From: Nostoc sp. FACHB-973
GTDB taxonomy: Bacteria; Cyanobacteriota; Cyanobacteriia; Cyanobacteriales; Nostocaceae
Assembly: GCF_014698115.1 (NCBI RefSeq)
Contig: NZ_JACJSJ010000010.1
Location: 78,465-142,464 of the forward strand
Length of the DNA: 64,000 nucleotides
Reading direction: 5' to 3'
Positions within the stretch are counted from its first letter, which is position 1, and every line of letters starts with the position of its first letter. The position numbers and the translations under genes are program-made. Under the pieces are notes generated by a model. That model was not told the origin of the DNA and searched no databases. It saw only the letters and a program-made list of their open reading frames with translations. This document shows, one piece after another, positions 45,909 to 55,386 of the stretch.

Positions 45909-47816
45909 TTAGACATCCTGAGCAAAGCGGGATGACGTGTTTTCACGTCTACTTTTGTATAATTGCGCTTCATAAAGAGTTTTATAAAAACCATTAAGAA
46001 GCATTAATTCCTCGTGGTTTCCTAGCTCCACTAGTTGACCATAATTTAAAACTGCAATACGGTCTACTCGGCGAATAGTCTGTAATCTGTGAGCAATGAT
46101 AATGGAAGTTCTGTTGGCTGTTACTTTCACTAAAGCGGCTTGTATAGCAGCTTCAGTTTCCGGATCGATACTAGCAGTGGCTTCATCCAGAATCAGAATT
46201 TCAGGATTTAGGGCGATGACGCGAGTAAATGCTAATAACTGGCGTTGTCCTTGTGATAAATTTTGGCCGCGGTCTTCCAATACTGTATCAAAGCTTAGTG
46301 GCAAGGCTTCAATGAAATCCAGGGACTGTATCACTTTAGCGGCTTGTCGGGCATCTTCCAGTGTGATAGTTGGATTACCCAAGGCGATGTTGTCATAGAC
46401 AGTACCAGGGAACAGATGAAAGTCTTGAAAGATGATACCTACTCGCTTTCGGATCTGTGCAGGATCTATTTGCATGATGTCGATGCCATCTATGAATAAG
46501 CTATTTTCAGGCACATCGTAGAAACGACAAATCAGCCGCGTCAATGTTGTCTTGCCAGAACCAGTGGGCCCAACGATCGCAATGTTTTCTCCTGATGCCA
46601 CAGTCAGATTGAAGTGACGAATAACTGTTTCGCCGTTTTCATAACTAAAATTCAGGTCGCGGAACTCGATGCGACCTTGTAAGCCTTCTGGTAAAGGTAT
46701 AGGTTGCAACGGCACTGATAAAGATTCGTTCCAGTCCAACAGCCCGAATATACGTTCGCAGGCTGCCGCTGCTCGGAACACTGCATTCGCTTGATCCCCT
46801 AAAGCCACAATCGGACGGAACAACATATCGCTAAATTGCAAGAACAACACCACCGATCCCAAGGTAGTAGTTTGGTTAAGTACGTGTTGCCCGCCTAACC
46901 ACAGGATACTAGCGATCGCTAAATAGGATATGTTGTCGATGATAGGATTGTATACAGTCTCTACCATGATAGCCTTAGTCTCAGCTACTTTATTGGCTTG
47001 GTTAATCGCAGAGTACTGTTGAAAGCTGAGTTCTTCTCGCCCAGACATCTGCACAATTTCAATCCCTGATAAGTGTTCGTGCAAATGCTCGTTGAGACGT
47101 GATAAAGTGCCACGGATGACCTGATAGATCGAACTAGAGTAACGTCTAAAAATTACGATTACACCCGCCACAAACAACATTAAGGGTGATAGTTCTAAGG
47201 TAAGCATTGCATCCAGAGACAGCATTACGCTGAAAGCAACAATCAATGGAATCAATTCTCCAGCTAACGCACCAACACCAGTCAGCAGTTCGGACAAACT
47301 TTCGATATCGTTGGTAATCCGGGTCAATACCTGCCCGACCATCACCCGGTCATAAAAAGCAGCAGGCAGATGCTCGACATGGGCAAACAAATCGCGGCGC
47401 AAGTCGCTCAGACCCAACAGTGCTGCATAAGACAACTGCGAGCGGAAGGCATACCCAAAGCCAGACCACAGCAGTACCCAGAGTAAGCCCACAAAGGCGG
47501 CAGCAATTATTTGTTCGATTTTTAGCATGGTTGCTAACCATTGGATTAATGCCGTTTGTCCATAGTCTGGTAAATCAATCCGGTAGTTATTCATCAAGAT
47601 GCCGTCTACTACCACCCGGCTAATTACAACTGGTACTAACACAGCAGCTGTAGCCGAAAGCATTGCAAACAGCAGTGCGAACGCAATACGCCAGCGGTAC
47701 GGGGCCATCCAGTGCCGTAGTCGCCAGACATTGCTGACAAAGGAATTACGTTTATCGATTGATACTTCAAAGGGGTCAAGCCGACCAAGAGTGTTAGAGG
47801 TCTTTGATGATGTCAT
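45909..47816 (-). CDS. ABC exporter half-transporter, canonical ATP site
   Basis: 635 residues: membrane domain (~35-350) and nucleotide-binding domain (~385-620). Walker A is GPTGSGKTT, the signature LSQGQRQ, Walker B EILILDEATASID with the catalytic Glu present, and the His switch SIIIAHRLQTI. The signature has Gln in place of the second Gly. The length and intact site match the BmrD/YheH-like partner of a heterodimer with the downstream gene. Confidence 0.9.
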   Translation of the reverse strand: MTSSKTSNTLGRLDPFEVSIDKRNSFVSNVWRLRHWMAPYRWRIAFALLFAMLSATAAVLVPVVISRVVVDGILMNNYRIDLPDYGQTALIQWLATMLKIEQIIAAAFVGLLWVLLWSGFGYAFRSQLSYAALLGLSDLRRDLFAHVEHLPAAFYDRVMVGQVLTRITNDIESLSELLTGVGALAGELIPLIVAFSVMLSLDAMLTLELSPLMLFVAGVIVIFRRYSSSIYQVIRGTLSRLNEHLHEHLSGIEIVQMSGREELSFQQYSAINQANKVAETKAIMVETVYNPIIDNISYLAIASILWLGGQHVLNQTTTLGSVVLFLQFSDMLFRPIVALGDQANAVFRAAAACERIFGLLDWNESLSVPLQPIPLPEGLQGRIEFRDLNFSYENGETVIRHFNLTVASGENIAIVGPTGSGKTTLTRLICRFYDVPENSLFIDGIDIMQIDPAQIRKRVGIIFQDFHLFPGTVYDNIALGNPTITLEDARQAAKVIQSLDFIEALPLSFDTVLEDRGQNLSQGQRQLLAFTRVIALNPEILILDEATASIDPETEAAIQAALVKVTANRTSIIIAHRLQTIRRVDRIAVLNYGQLVELGNHEELMLLNGFYKTLYEAQLYKSRRENTSSRFAQDV

Positions 47817-48251
47817 AGTTGCTCCCCCAGGACTTCTGTATAAATCTGTAACTGCTTTACAGCTTGCTTCGGCGTTGTAGCATTAGTTTTTCGCTAGGTC
47901 ATCTAATCATTGCTTTTTTGATGTATTTGCTACTAGAGCAATCTGTAAATTTCCGGTCTTCTTGATTCCAGATTAAGCTGATATCTTACTTGTTCTATTT
48001 CCTAGTGCTTGTTTTAGTTCCTAGAACCACTTTTGAATAAAATACTGTTAATTGGTCGAGTTATCGTATTTTGATGAAGTTTAATAGTCTCATGAACCAG
48101 AGTAAAAGGCAAGCATAAAAATATATAGCCACTCTTGCTATGAGAATGATTAGTTAATTCCTGGCTTATGGTCTGTGTAGGGCGCAAATCAACGGGATGG
48201 TTTACCAAGGTAGTCTAATAATAGCGATGCTATGCAAATAGCATAATTACT
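47817..48251. other. Divergent intergenic region
   Basis: 435 bases between the minus-strand ABC exporter and the plus-strand GNAT gene. It should hold promoters for both. A minus-strand frame at 48014-48208 has no ribosome site or protein-like composition. Nothing else was recognised. Confidence 0.5.
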
Positions 48252-48683
48252 ATGGCGAACATAGAGATCCGAACTTTTGAACTTACTGATGAGTCTGCCG
48301 TCATCGCCCTATGGATGCGGTGTGGTTTAACTCGACCCTGGAATGATCCCAAAAAGGACATTGAGCGAAAGCTTTGTGTACAACGCCATCTTTTTCTTGT
48401 AGGTACAATTGGGCAGGAGCTGATAGCAACAGTTATGGCAGGGTATGAAGGGCATCGAGGCTGGATAAATTACCTTGCAGTTGCCCCGCAATATCAGCGT
48501 CAAGGAATTGGAAGGTTGATGATGTTAGAAGCCGAACAACTCCTTGTAGAAGCAGGTTGCCCGAAAATTAATTTGCTAGTGCGGACTACAAATAGCGAAG
48601 TTATTAGATTTTACCAACGTTTGGGATATGTTGTTGACGATGTTATCAGCTTGGGCAAACGTCTTGAATCTGATGAGTCATGA
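48252..48683 (+). CDS. GNAT acetyltransferase, YpeA-like
   Basis: 143 residues. Motif A for acetyl-CoA binding is YQRQGIGRLMM, preceded by the strand WINYLAVAP and followed by INLLVRTTNSEVIRFYQRLG. The N-terminus IEIRTFELTDESAVIALW and the WMRCGLTRPWNDP segment fit the YpeA/RimI-like group. The substrate is unknown. It is a single gene with its own upstream region. Confidence 0.88.
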   Translation: MANIEIRTFELTDESAVIALWMRCGLTRPWNDPKKDIERKLCVQRHLFLVGTIGQELIATVMAGYEGHRGWINYLAVAPQYQRQGIGRLMMLEAEQLLVEAGCPKINLLVRTTNSEVIRFYQRLGYVVDDVISLGKRLESDES

Positions 48684-48884
48684 TCTGATGTGATGTTGTC
48701 AGCTTGAACTTCAAGTAAAGAATTATGAGTTAAGAAAAAATAAGATTATGGGCTTTCGGGATCAAATTGATAACATCAAAATGTTCACCCATTGCTAACC
48801 ATACCATTGTAGTTGTTAACGCAGATGTCGAAGTCAAGCGTTACACTTCATTGGTAATTGATTCAAATACAGAGGATAGCTTTG

Positions 48885-49235
48885 TCAAATAAATTCGTCA
48901 GGATTGGTCGAACAGACTGCTAGACGGCAATTATTTAAAAGTACATTAAGTTCCTGTACAACTTTCAAAGGATTTTTAAATGTGAACATAGATGCAATCG
49001 CAGCTTCATAAGGATTTGTGCCTGTTCTTTTCACGGCGGCGATACCTTTCCTGCGGAACGCTACGCGAACGGTAAGCTTCGCTAACGCATCTTTATTGGA
49101 AAATCCCCGAATACTAACCAACCATGCAGCTAGCACATGACCAGTGCGGCCAATACCACCCGAACAGTGTACCACTACTTTTTGGTTTTGTTTGTCTGCT
49201 GCTTGTGGCCAAAATTGAGAGCAAATCAAAGCCAT
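48885..49235 (-). pseudogene. Truncated dual-specificity phosphatase-like gene
   Basis: The P-loop VVHCSGGIGRTG matches HCxxGxxRT of tyrosine/dual-specificity phosphatases, followed by HVLAAWLV and NPYEAAIA. The usual ~70 residues before the P-loop, with the general-acid Asp, are missing. The ORF begins only in the overlap with the upstream CoA-transferase end. A Nostoc repeat is inserted in frame (about VRVAFRRKGIAAVK). Loss of the general acid makes activity unlikely. Confidence 0.75.
49034..49090 (-). repeat. Nostoc-type repeat inside the phosphatase ORF
   Basis: The plus strand reads GGCGATACCTTTCCTGCGGA then ACGCTACGCGAACGG, a typical Nostocales repeat. It lies within the phosphatase reading frame without breaking it and codes for a basic segment absent from the expected family pattern. 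Confidence 0.75.
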
Positions 49236-50599
49236 TCAGCCAATGAGGAACCTAACGGCGATGATGGTAAATCCCAATACATCGGACAACCTTCTATAAC
49301 TAAAGGTGGTTTCAGACGCTGTGCCGCCCCCCACGCGGTAGCTTCGATGGCTGGATCGAGATCGTTCCTATTCTCCGCCTCAATCTTTGCAGTAAGACCA
49401 TTTTCAAGCGGATAACAAGCAAGTATTGCTGCTGTTCTGGCAAGCGAAGCCCGTACTTCCATACCTTGGCCGCTCGTCACACGCCTAATTAAGCCTCGTA
49501 TCGCTGCTGCTGCAAGCAAATACCCCGTTGCATGATCGAGAGCCTGCACGGGCAACGGAAATGGGCAGTTTTTATTTGCTTTGACCATCCCGGTATGTGC
49601 AATACCGCTTGACATCTGTACCAGGCTATCAAATCCCCTACGCAATTTCCATGGCCCGTTCCAGCCATAAGCATTGAGTGAAATATCAACCAGCCCAGGA
49701 CGCAACTTTTGTCTTTCTTCACTGTCAAGACCAAGACGTGCCAGTGCGTCAGTTCGGTATCCATGGATAATTACATCAGCATCACCCAAAAGTTTTTTCA
49801 GTGTGGCCATACCGTTGGCATTCTTTAGATCGAGCCGGGCACAGCGCTTGCCTAATACAACTTCCGGCACAGCACCTGGTTCTTCCCATCCTATCGGATC
49901 GATACGCAATACTTGCGCCCCATAACCGGCAAGAAACCGTGTGGCAACGGGGCCAGCAAGAACTCTGGTCAGGTCAAGTACACGTATGCCTTTTAAAGGC
50001 CGCCCTGCCGGAATTAGCCAGTTTGGTATATGAGCGGAATCCGTAGCATCCATGTGCATCAGCGGCTCAGTGGCTACCGCTCGCCCCTGAGCGTGCCTGC
50101 TCCAATCTTCTGCTGATCTCATAACGGCGGCACAACCGTTTGCAGAAACTATTGCATCTTCAAGCTCATTTGCTTGCCAACTCGCAACAGCCTTCGTTAC
50201 GGCTTCTCTATCTTCTGAACAACCAAGCACTTGCAGTGCAGCACGGCGATGGTGCACTGCATTGGTGTGTAATCTTATCCAGTGGTCACTTGCCTTATAA
50301 TCACCGGCCACTGCATCCCATGGCGGAGGCAACTGCCACCCTATTGGACGTAACGATCTAGAAAACCACATGGATGCAAGCCGTCGATCTACCTGAATTA
50401 GCGGCATCTTGCCACTGCGTATGGCAATAAATTCGGCAACCGCCATTCCAGCAGATGCAACGGATGCTATCGCCAAATCGGTAACAGCATAGACCGATGC
50501 CAGATCGCCAACACCAGATACATTGAGAATATCCATTGCGGCAAGCGATTCGCCAAATGCTTCCTGGATTTCTGCTATGATACTTTCATACATGGCCAT
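49226..50599 (-). CDS. Family III (CaiB/BaiF) CoA-transferase
   Basis: 457 residues. Conserved features: GIRVLDLTRVLAGPVATRFL, YGAQVLRIDP, GKRCARLDLKNANG, ADVIIHGYR and LVDISLNAYG. The first ~180 residues form an additional family-like half (MWFSRSLRPIGWQLPPPWDA), as in the longer members of the family. It should move CoA between carboxylic acids; the acids cannot be predicted. It is notably GC-rich against its surroundings, which suggests recent transfer. It is followed by the truncated phosphatase. Confidence 0.88.
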   Translation of the reverse strand: MAMYESIIAEIQEAFGESLAAMDILNVSGVGDLASVYAVTDLAIASVASAGMAVAEFIAIRSGKMPLIQVDRRLASMWFSRSLRPIGWQLPPPWDAVAGDYKASDHWIRLHTNAVHHRRAALQVLGCSEDREAVTKAVASWQANELEDAIVSANGCAAVMRSAEDWSRHAQGRAVATEPLMHMDATDSAHIPNWLIPAGRPLKGIRVLDLTRVLAGPVATRFLAGYGAQVLRIDPIGWEEPGAVPEVVLGKRCARLDLKNANGMATLKKLLGDADVIIHGYRTDALARLGLDSEERQKLRPGLVDISLNAYGWNGPWKLRRGFDSLVQMSSGIAHTGMVKANKNCPFPLPVQALDHATGYLLAAAAIRGLIRRVTSGQGMEVRASLARTAAILACYPLENGLTAKIEAENRNDLDPAIEATAWGAAQRLKPPLVIEGCPMYWDLPSSPLGSSLAEWL

Positions 50600-51010
50600 A
50601 ATATACCATCAAGCTGGCGCTTCCGGTATGGCGATGTACTGTGATTTGAATCATAAAATAAACTTTTAGCTCAAGATAGGCCATTTTTTGGGTAAAACCA
50701 TAATTGCTTTTGATAGTTGTTCAACAGTGAGAAATATCGCAGAGTATTGAAGGGGTTTGTTCTACCCAGTGAACTCAAACAGGTACTCATCTTTCTTCAA
50801 GTTTGAGCATGGTTGCCTATTAATTGATTTGATGACTGTTGATTGGCTTGGTGTTACAAGTACTGGCTGCGTACAAATCAAAGTATTCCATCACAAGCAT
50901 TAACAGAAAGATTAGCTAGTAACTAAGCTTTGATTAAGATAAGGTTATAAAAGAGAGCTTTTCACTTGTATTAAGTTCATTTTTCAGAGCTAACAGTTGA
51001 GAGCGCGTTA
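50600..51010. other. Intergenic stretch
   Basis: 411 bases between the divergent CoA-transferase and a small plus-strand gene. No ORF with coding character and no repeat were seen. It presumably holds both promoters. Confidence 0.45.
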
Positions 51011-51226
51011 TTGCAGACCCCAGACCCTGTTAAAGTAGGAGACAAAGTTTTGATTCTACGTCCTTTCTATGTAACTGGAAAAGTTGGGGTAGTTTGTGGT
51101 CGAGAGTCACACTCAGATGGTCAATCAAGCACCCGCTGGCTGATTCAAGTAGAAGATGATGAAGAAAATATTGTAGTGTCACTCACAAGGAATGAGTTTG
51201 AAGTGATTACCTCGGAATTAGAGTAA
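51011..51226 (+). CDS. Small SH3-like protein
   Basis: 71 residues from TTG 51011. The strand-rich pattern (VGDKVLILRPFYVTGKVGVV, then RWLIQVEDDEENIVVSLTRN) suggests an SH3-like barrel. It is of the type of short cyanobacterial conserved proteins, but no named family was recognised. It is convergent with the gene at 51229, with two bases between the stops. Confidence 0.6.
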   Translation: MQTPDPVKVGDKVLILRPFYVTGKVGVVCGRESHSDGQSSTRWLIQVEDDEENIVVSLTRNEFEVITSELE

Positions 51227-51228
51227 CT

Positions 51229-51489
51229 TCAGTCTGTTGTCGGTGGTTCGCCACAAATTCTCAGTTTCTTCTTACTGCGCTTTAACTGTTTCCAAAGTTC
51301 CTTAATTTGCTGGTAAGCCTCTTTAGGGTCAAGCTTACCATTACTTTCTAAACTGGTGATAATGGCAACTTTTTGAGCAAATTCTTGCAAGTTAGCGTTA
51401 AACACTAAGTTTTCTGGTTTAACTTGTCCGTAGTAGCGACCACGAGGGTAAAGGAATTTATTTTTGTCTTCGCCCTGAGACTGGTTCAT
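51229..51489 (-). CDS. DUF7219-like cyanobacterial protein
   Basis: 86 residues with the core FLYPRGRYYGQVKPENLVFN then ANLQEFAQKV and KELWKQLKRSKKKL. This pattern is recalled as a short conserved cyanobacterial family (DUF7219). It ends in a basic helix. GGAGGT precedes the start on the minus strand. The function is unknown. Confidence 0.7.
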   Translation of the reverse strand: MNQSQGEDKNKFLYPRGRYYGQVKPENLVFNANLQEFAQKVAIITSLESNGKLDPKEAYQQIKELWKQLKRSKKKLRICGEPPTTD

Positions 51490-51663
51490 GACTTCACCTC
51501 CTTACTAATAAGTTTTCACGAATGATGTCAACCCAGTTGAAACTATCTCCTTAATCAATGGGTGTTGGTAAATATAGTTAGCGAACGCTGGAATTATGAG
51601 CCTTTTTTTAGTATGACTCATAGTCCAGAATCCTCAAATGTAGAGTCGAAATATTTCAGGCAT

Positions 51664-52788
51664 TTAGCTTAAAGGTTTTTGAGCTTGAATTTTGTCAAAG
51701 ATAGCACCTTCACTAAAAAATTTCTGCCCAATACTCTTCCAGCCTCCTAAATCCTCAGCTTTCAACAGAGTTTTAATTTGAGGAAAATTGCTACTCAGTT
51801 CTTTTGCGCTCGTAGTATCAACAGGACGAAACCCTATTTTGGCAAATTCTCTTTGCACCTCTGGAGTGTAGAGATATTGGACAAATGCTTCTGCAACTTT
51901 TCGAGTAGCGTGTTGTTCAACATTTTTATCTACTACAGCAATAGGATTTTCAATAGAGATATTGACATCAGGGACAACATACGAAAACTTTTCGCCCTTT
52001 TGTTTTGATAGGATCATTTCATTTTCATAATTGAGTAAGGCATCACTCTGACCTTGTTTAAAGAACAATTCGCTGGCATTGTGAGCAGTCTTGGGCTGTA
52101 AGGGTACATTTTTATAGACCTTGGAAATAAAATCTAATGCCTGACTCTCATTGTTGCTAGTTTTTGTAGCGAAACCCCACAAACTTAGGAAGTTCCAACG
52201 CGCACCACCAGAAGTTTTCGGGTTGGCTGTTATCACACTCACACCAGGGCGTGCCAAATCTGACCAAGTTTTAATATTTTTGGGATTCCCCTCACGAGTG
52301 GCAATTGCGACTACAGATTGGGTGACAATTGCATTGTTTGGTGCTTCTTTTTCCCAACCCGGTTGAATGAAACCTGTCTGAACCAGTTTGTCAATATCAA
52401 GGGCTAGTGACAGGTGTACGACATCAGCCTCTAAACCATCAATCACATTCAAGGTTTGAGAACCAGACCCATCATAGCTTTCGGTAAACTTCAGCTTTTG
52501 ATTATGCTCTTGTTGCCATTTTTGGACAAATTTTGGAATAATTTGCTCGTATGCTGCTTTTGTTACTGAATAAGACACAAACGTTAGCTTGACATCACTA
52601 GTAGAAGCTGCGCTTGTGGCAACAGTATTGTCAAGGTTAACCCTAGAGCAAGCGGTGATAACTATACTAACGCTGATACCCACCAAAAACAGGGATATAA
52701 ACCGTCGATGTTTTAGAGCTTGCCAAAGCTTAACAACGTAAGTGTGAACTGCTTTAGTTGTGTATTTGTAATGTTGTTTGATGCTCAA
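51664..52788 (-). CDS. sbpA: Sulfate/thiosulfate ABC transporter substrate-binding lipoprotein
   Basis: 374 residues. An N-terminal membrane segment ends in a lipobox-like VITAC (~residue 47), so the protein should be lipid-anchored in the periplasm. Family motifs include VSYSVTKAAYEQIIPKF, SYDGSGSQT, LEADVVHLSLALDID and PKTSGGARWNFL, typical of CysP/SbpA proteins. The N-terminal extension before the signal helix is long (~25 residues). No permease or ATPase genes are adjacent, so it must use components encoded elsewhere. It lies divergent to a broken ArsR-like gene. Confidence 0.9.
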   Translation of the reverse strand: MSIKQHYKYTTKAVHTYVVKLWQALKHRRFISLFLVGISVSIVITACSRVNLDNTVATSAASTSDVKLTFVSYSVTKAAYEQIIPKFVQKWQQEHNQKLKFTESYDGSGSQTLNVIDGLEADVVHLSLALDIDKLVQTGFIQPGWEKEAPNNAIVTQSVVAIATREGNPKNIKTWSDLARPGVSVITANPKTSGGARWNFLSLWGFATKTSNNESQALDFISKVYKNVPLQPKTAHNASELFFKQGQSDALLNYENEMILSKQKGEKFSYVVPDVNISIENPIAVVDKNVEQHATRKVAEAFVQYLYTPEVQREFAKIGFRPVDTTSAKELSSNFPQIKTLLKAEDLGGWKSIGQKFFSEGAIFDKIQAQKPLS

Positions 52789-52934
52789 AACTTTTTTCCT
52801 TAGCTACTAACTGCGGTAATTTGGGCGATTTACTGTAGTTAAGAAGTATTATAAAGTAGTTACGAAAAACACATAACCTTGATTTAATCTAAATTTAAAC
52901 ATCGTATGATGGCAATATATCTCCAAAATAATTG

Positions 52935-53148
52935 ATGAGTTCTATTTCTATAGGCACAAACAATACTATCGTTGCAGGGTTTGATGCTCTATCTGACCCA
53001 TTGCGGCTTCAGGTAATAGAATTGCTGCGATCGCAACAACTGTGTGTTAGTGACTTATGGAAAGCTTTAGGGCTGCCTCAATCTCAAATGCTTTTTACTT
53101 GAAAATTTTGAGAGAAGTCGGTTTAGTCCACTCACATCAGAGAGATTG
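52935..53148 (+). pseudogene. Frameshifted ArsR-family regulator
   Basis: The first frame reads SSISIGTNNTIVAGFDALSD then PLRLQVIELLRSQQLCVSDL and stops at 53100-53102. The following bases in another frame give FYLKILREVGLVHSHQRD, the recognition helix and wing start of an ArsR protein. The C-terminal wing and beyond are absent. An indel near 53085 and a 3' truncation are both needed to explain this. It may once have controlled the divergent sulfate-binding gene. Confidence 0.75.
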
Positions 53149-53330
53149 AATGAGACTGCCTCATGATTGGATAATTAAAATAATAATTAGTTTGCCCTTT
53201 AAAAATATTTTTTTATATAAAAAGTGTTAATTTGTTTTTAATACTTACTCAACTTTTGTAAATAACATTCATTTAGTCAATTCGATAATGTTTAAGTAAA
53301 TAATTCAATTGTTGTTGAGCCTCTAAAACT

Positions 53331-53852
53331 TTAATTAGGAAAATCACTACGTTTTAATAAAGAAAAAAGCCTTACCCCGTGGCTGAAAAGTTTTTCAACA
53401 GCTCCTTCTTCTCGGTCAATGACACACAGTGCATTATTAATTTGAGCGCCAAGTTCACGTAGTTGATTAGTTGAGGTGACGATTTGACCACCAGAAGTCA
53501 CTACGTCTTCTATTATCAGCACTTGACGATTTTTTATTTCTGCGCCTTCAACTAAACGGGCAGTTCCATATTGTTTTGCCTGTTTTCGGACAAAAGCTGT
53601 AGGTAAACTAGAGTAGTGTGATAATAGTGTAACTATAGAAATAGCACCTAATTCTAGACCAGCAAGTACTTCAGTATTACTAGGAATAAAATTAACCATC
53701 TGTCTGACAATCATATCAATTAAAGCTGGGTCTGCTTGAAATTGATATTTATCAAAATAATCGTTTGATGTCCGTCCAGAACGGAGTTGAAATGAACCCG
53801 TTAGATGTGAAACTTTATAAATTTGCTTTATTAATTCACTTTTTTCAAACAT
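53331..53852 (-). CDS. pyrE: Orotate phosphoribosyltransferase
   Basis: 173 residues. The PRPP-binding motif VLIIEDVVTSGGQ and the orotate/PRPP region FVRKQAKQYGT fit PyrE, which makes OMP from orotate and PRPP in pyrimidine synthesis. The N-terminus HLTGSFQLRSGRTSNDYFDK is also family-typical. It is slightly shorter than common bacterial PyrE. It is probably an accessory copy beside a chromosomal one; this cannot be seen here. Confidence 0.85.
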   Translation of the reverse strand: MFEKSELIKQIYKVSHLTGSFQLRSGRTSNDYFDKYQFQADPALIDMIVRQMVNFIPSNTEVLAGLELGAISIVTLLSHYSSLPTAFVRKQAKQYGTARLVEGAEIKNRQVLIIEDVVTSGGQIVTSTNQLRELGAQINNALCVIDREEGAVEKLFSHGVRLFSLLKRSDFPN

Positions 53853-53976
53853 TTATTTACCTTTCCTAAAAATATTTTGACCAATATTTAGCAAGTTAAT
53901 ATTTACCTTTTAATAAATAAATTTAACAACAAGACTATACTCAATCCCCAAACAGCATCGACAAATGCACTCGTGA

Positions 53977-54159
53977 TTATGGCTGATGGTTCCCACCCTT
54001 GGCAATCGCTTGCTTTTTGATCGGCGCAACGATCAACCACTCTACTAGTGTTGATGTTATAGCACCAAACATGAGTGACGCAATCCAGTAACCTTCATTC
54101 ACTTGCTGTCGTGTCAAATTTACCCAAACTAAGGGCCAAATTCCTCTCGAAACAGCCAC
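53977..54159 (-). CDS. Small membrane-protein fragment
   Basis: 60 residues from a GTG start; two hydrophobic segments (WPLVWVNL and WIASLMFGAITSTLVEWLIV) and a basic end. The same frame stays open for some ten codons upstream (FGLLQFLCVAVSRG), so it may be the end of a larger, lost membrane protein. The family is unrecognised. Confidence 0.35.
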   Translation of the reverse strand: MAVSRGIWPLVWVNLTRQQVNEGYWIASLMFGAITSTLVEWLIVAPIKKQAIAKGGNHQP

Positions 54160-54592
54160 ACAGAGAAATTGTAGTAAACCAAAAGGCTATGTAGGTGCAG
54201 TTTGATAAGTAGAAGCTGTACAGACCTAATAACATTTAGTAGTTCTAGTAAACTTTGCTGAAATACTAATAATACTAGGTTCAGTACAAGATAGTACTAA
54301 TTGTTACGCTCTCACATTTTGAGTCATTGAATAGCTTGCTTCCTTAAATAATTTATGCTAACTTCCTATTTAAATTAAATACGGTAAATCTGTCGATTAG
54401 CAGTATTATATTAAAGATTAATCACGAACGTTCAATATTCTCATAGTGAGTAAAATGATAGTCAGCCCAACTTAATTCATTATTACTTTGCTTTCAGGTA
54501 AGGAAATTAACGCATAATCGTTACAATTGATACCTAGCAACAAGTCTATGTAATTAGTAGCGATGCTGAAGCAATAGCGATAGGAAAGTACA
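54160..54592. other. AT-rich intergenic stretch
   Basis: 433 bases without a supported ORF on either strand. It probably contains the HAD gene promoter; AGGAAAG at 54580-54586 precedes that start. No repeat was found. Confidence 0.45.
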
Positions 54593-55306
54593 ATGCTCAA
54601 AGTAATATTATTTGATTTGGATGGAACACTGCTTGATAGAGATACTTCAATTAAGCAGGTGATATCTGAGCAATATACTAAATTTAGTCTATTATCTAAA
54701 GTTTGTAAGAAAAATTACATTTCCAAGTTTATTGAATTAGATTGTAGAGGACATGCTAGAAAAGACAAAGTGTATCAACAGCTAGTATCAGATTTATCCA
54801 TTGATAAAGTAAGTTGGCAAGATTTACTAAATGATTTTGAAGCTAATTTTATTCATTATTGTGTTTCCTTTCCAGGCGTACAATCTACTTTAGATTTGCT
54901 TAAAGTAGAAGGTTATCGTTTAGGTCTTATTACTAATGGCCGTGAGAAACTTCAAAAACTTAAAATTGAAAAATTAGGCATCGAACAATATTTTGAAGTT
55001 ATTTTAATTTCTGAAGTAGAAGGAATAAAAAAACCAGATGCAGAAATTTTCAATAGAGCATTGAAAAAGCTAGAAGTAAAAGCAGAGGAAAGTGTATTTA
55101 TTGGAGATGATCCAGTAAATGATATTTTTGGGGCTAACAACATTGGGATGAAGACAATTTGGAAACGTAATATTTATTGGCAAGAGCCAATTAAAGTCGA
55201 TGCGATAGTTGAAGATATAAAAATGCTACAGTCAACCATTCGTCATCTTAAAATTCCCGGTTCGCCCATTTTTTTGGGAGATAGAAAAAAGCCTACTCAG
55301 GAGTAA
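54593..55306 (+). CDS. HAD-superfamily hydrolase
   Basis: 237 residues. Motif I is FDLDGTLLDRD with the nucleophile Asp, motif II is LITNGREKL, motif III has the Lys in IKKPDAEIF, and motif IV is VFIGDDPVNDI. The cap helices lie at ~20-90. It is of the phosphoglycolate phosphatase/YjjG-like type. The substrate is unknown; a nucleotide or sugar phosphate is plausible near pyrE and the kinase gene. Confidence 0.9.
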   Translation: MLKVILFDLDGTLLDRDTSIKQVISEQYTKFSLLSKVCKKNYISKFIELDCRGHARKDKVYQQLVSDLSIDKVSWQDLLNDFEANFIHYCVSFPGVQSTLDLLKVEGYRLGLITNGREKLQKLKIEKLGIEQYFEVILISEVEGIKKPDAEIFNRALKKLEVKAEESVFIGDDPVNDIFGANNIGMKTIWKRNIYWQEPIKVDAIVEDIKMLQSTIRHLKIPGSPIFLGDRKKPTQE

Positions 55307-55386
55307 AAGATTGACGACCAAGTTGAGTGTAAAACTAGAAGCCGTGATGTGACTGACTTAGGTTAAATTCTTCTACAACGTAACCC

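Noticed and set aside
48014..48208. 64-codon minus-strand frame in the divergent intergenic region
   Set aside because: Lies in the expected promoter region, without a ribosome site or family-like pattern.
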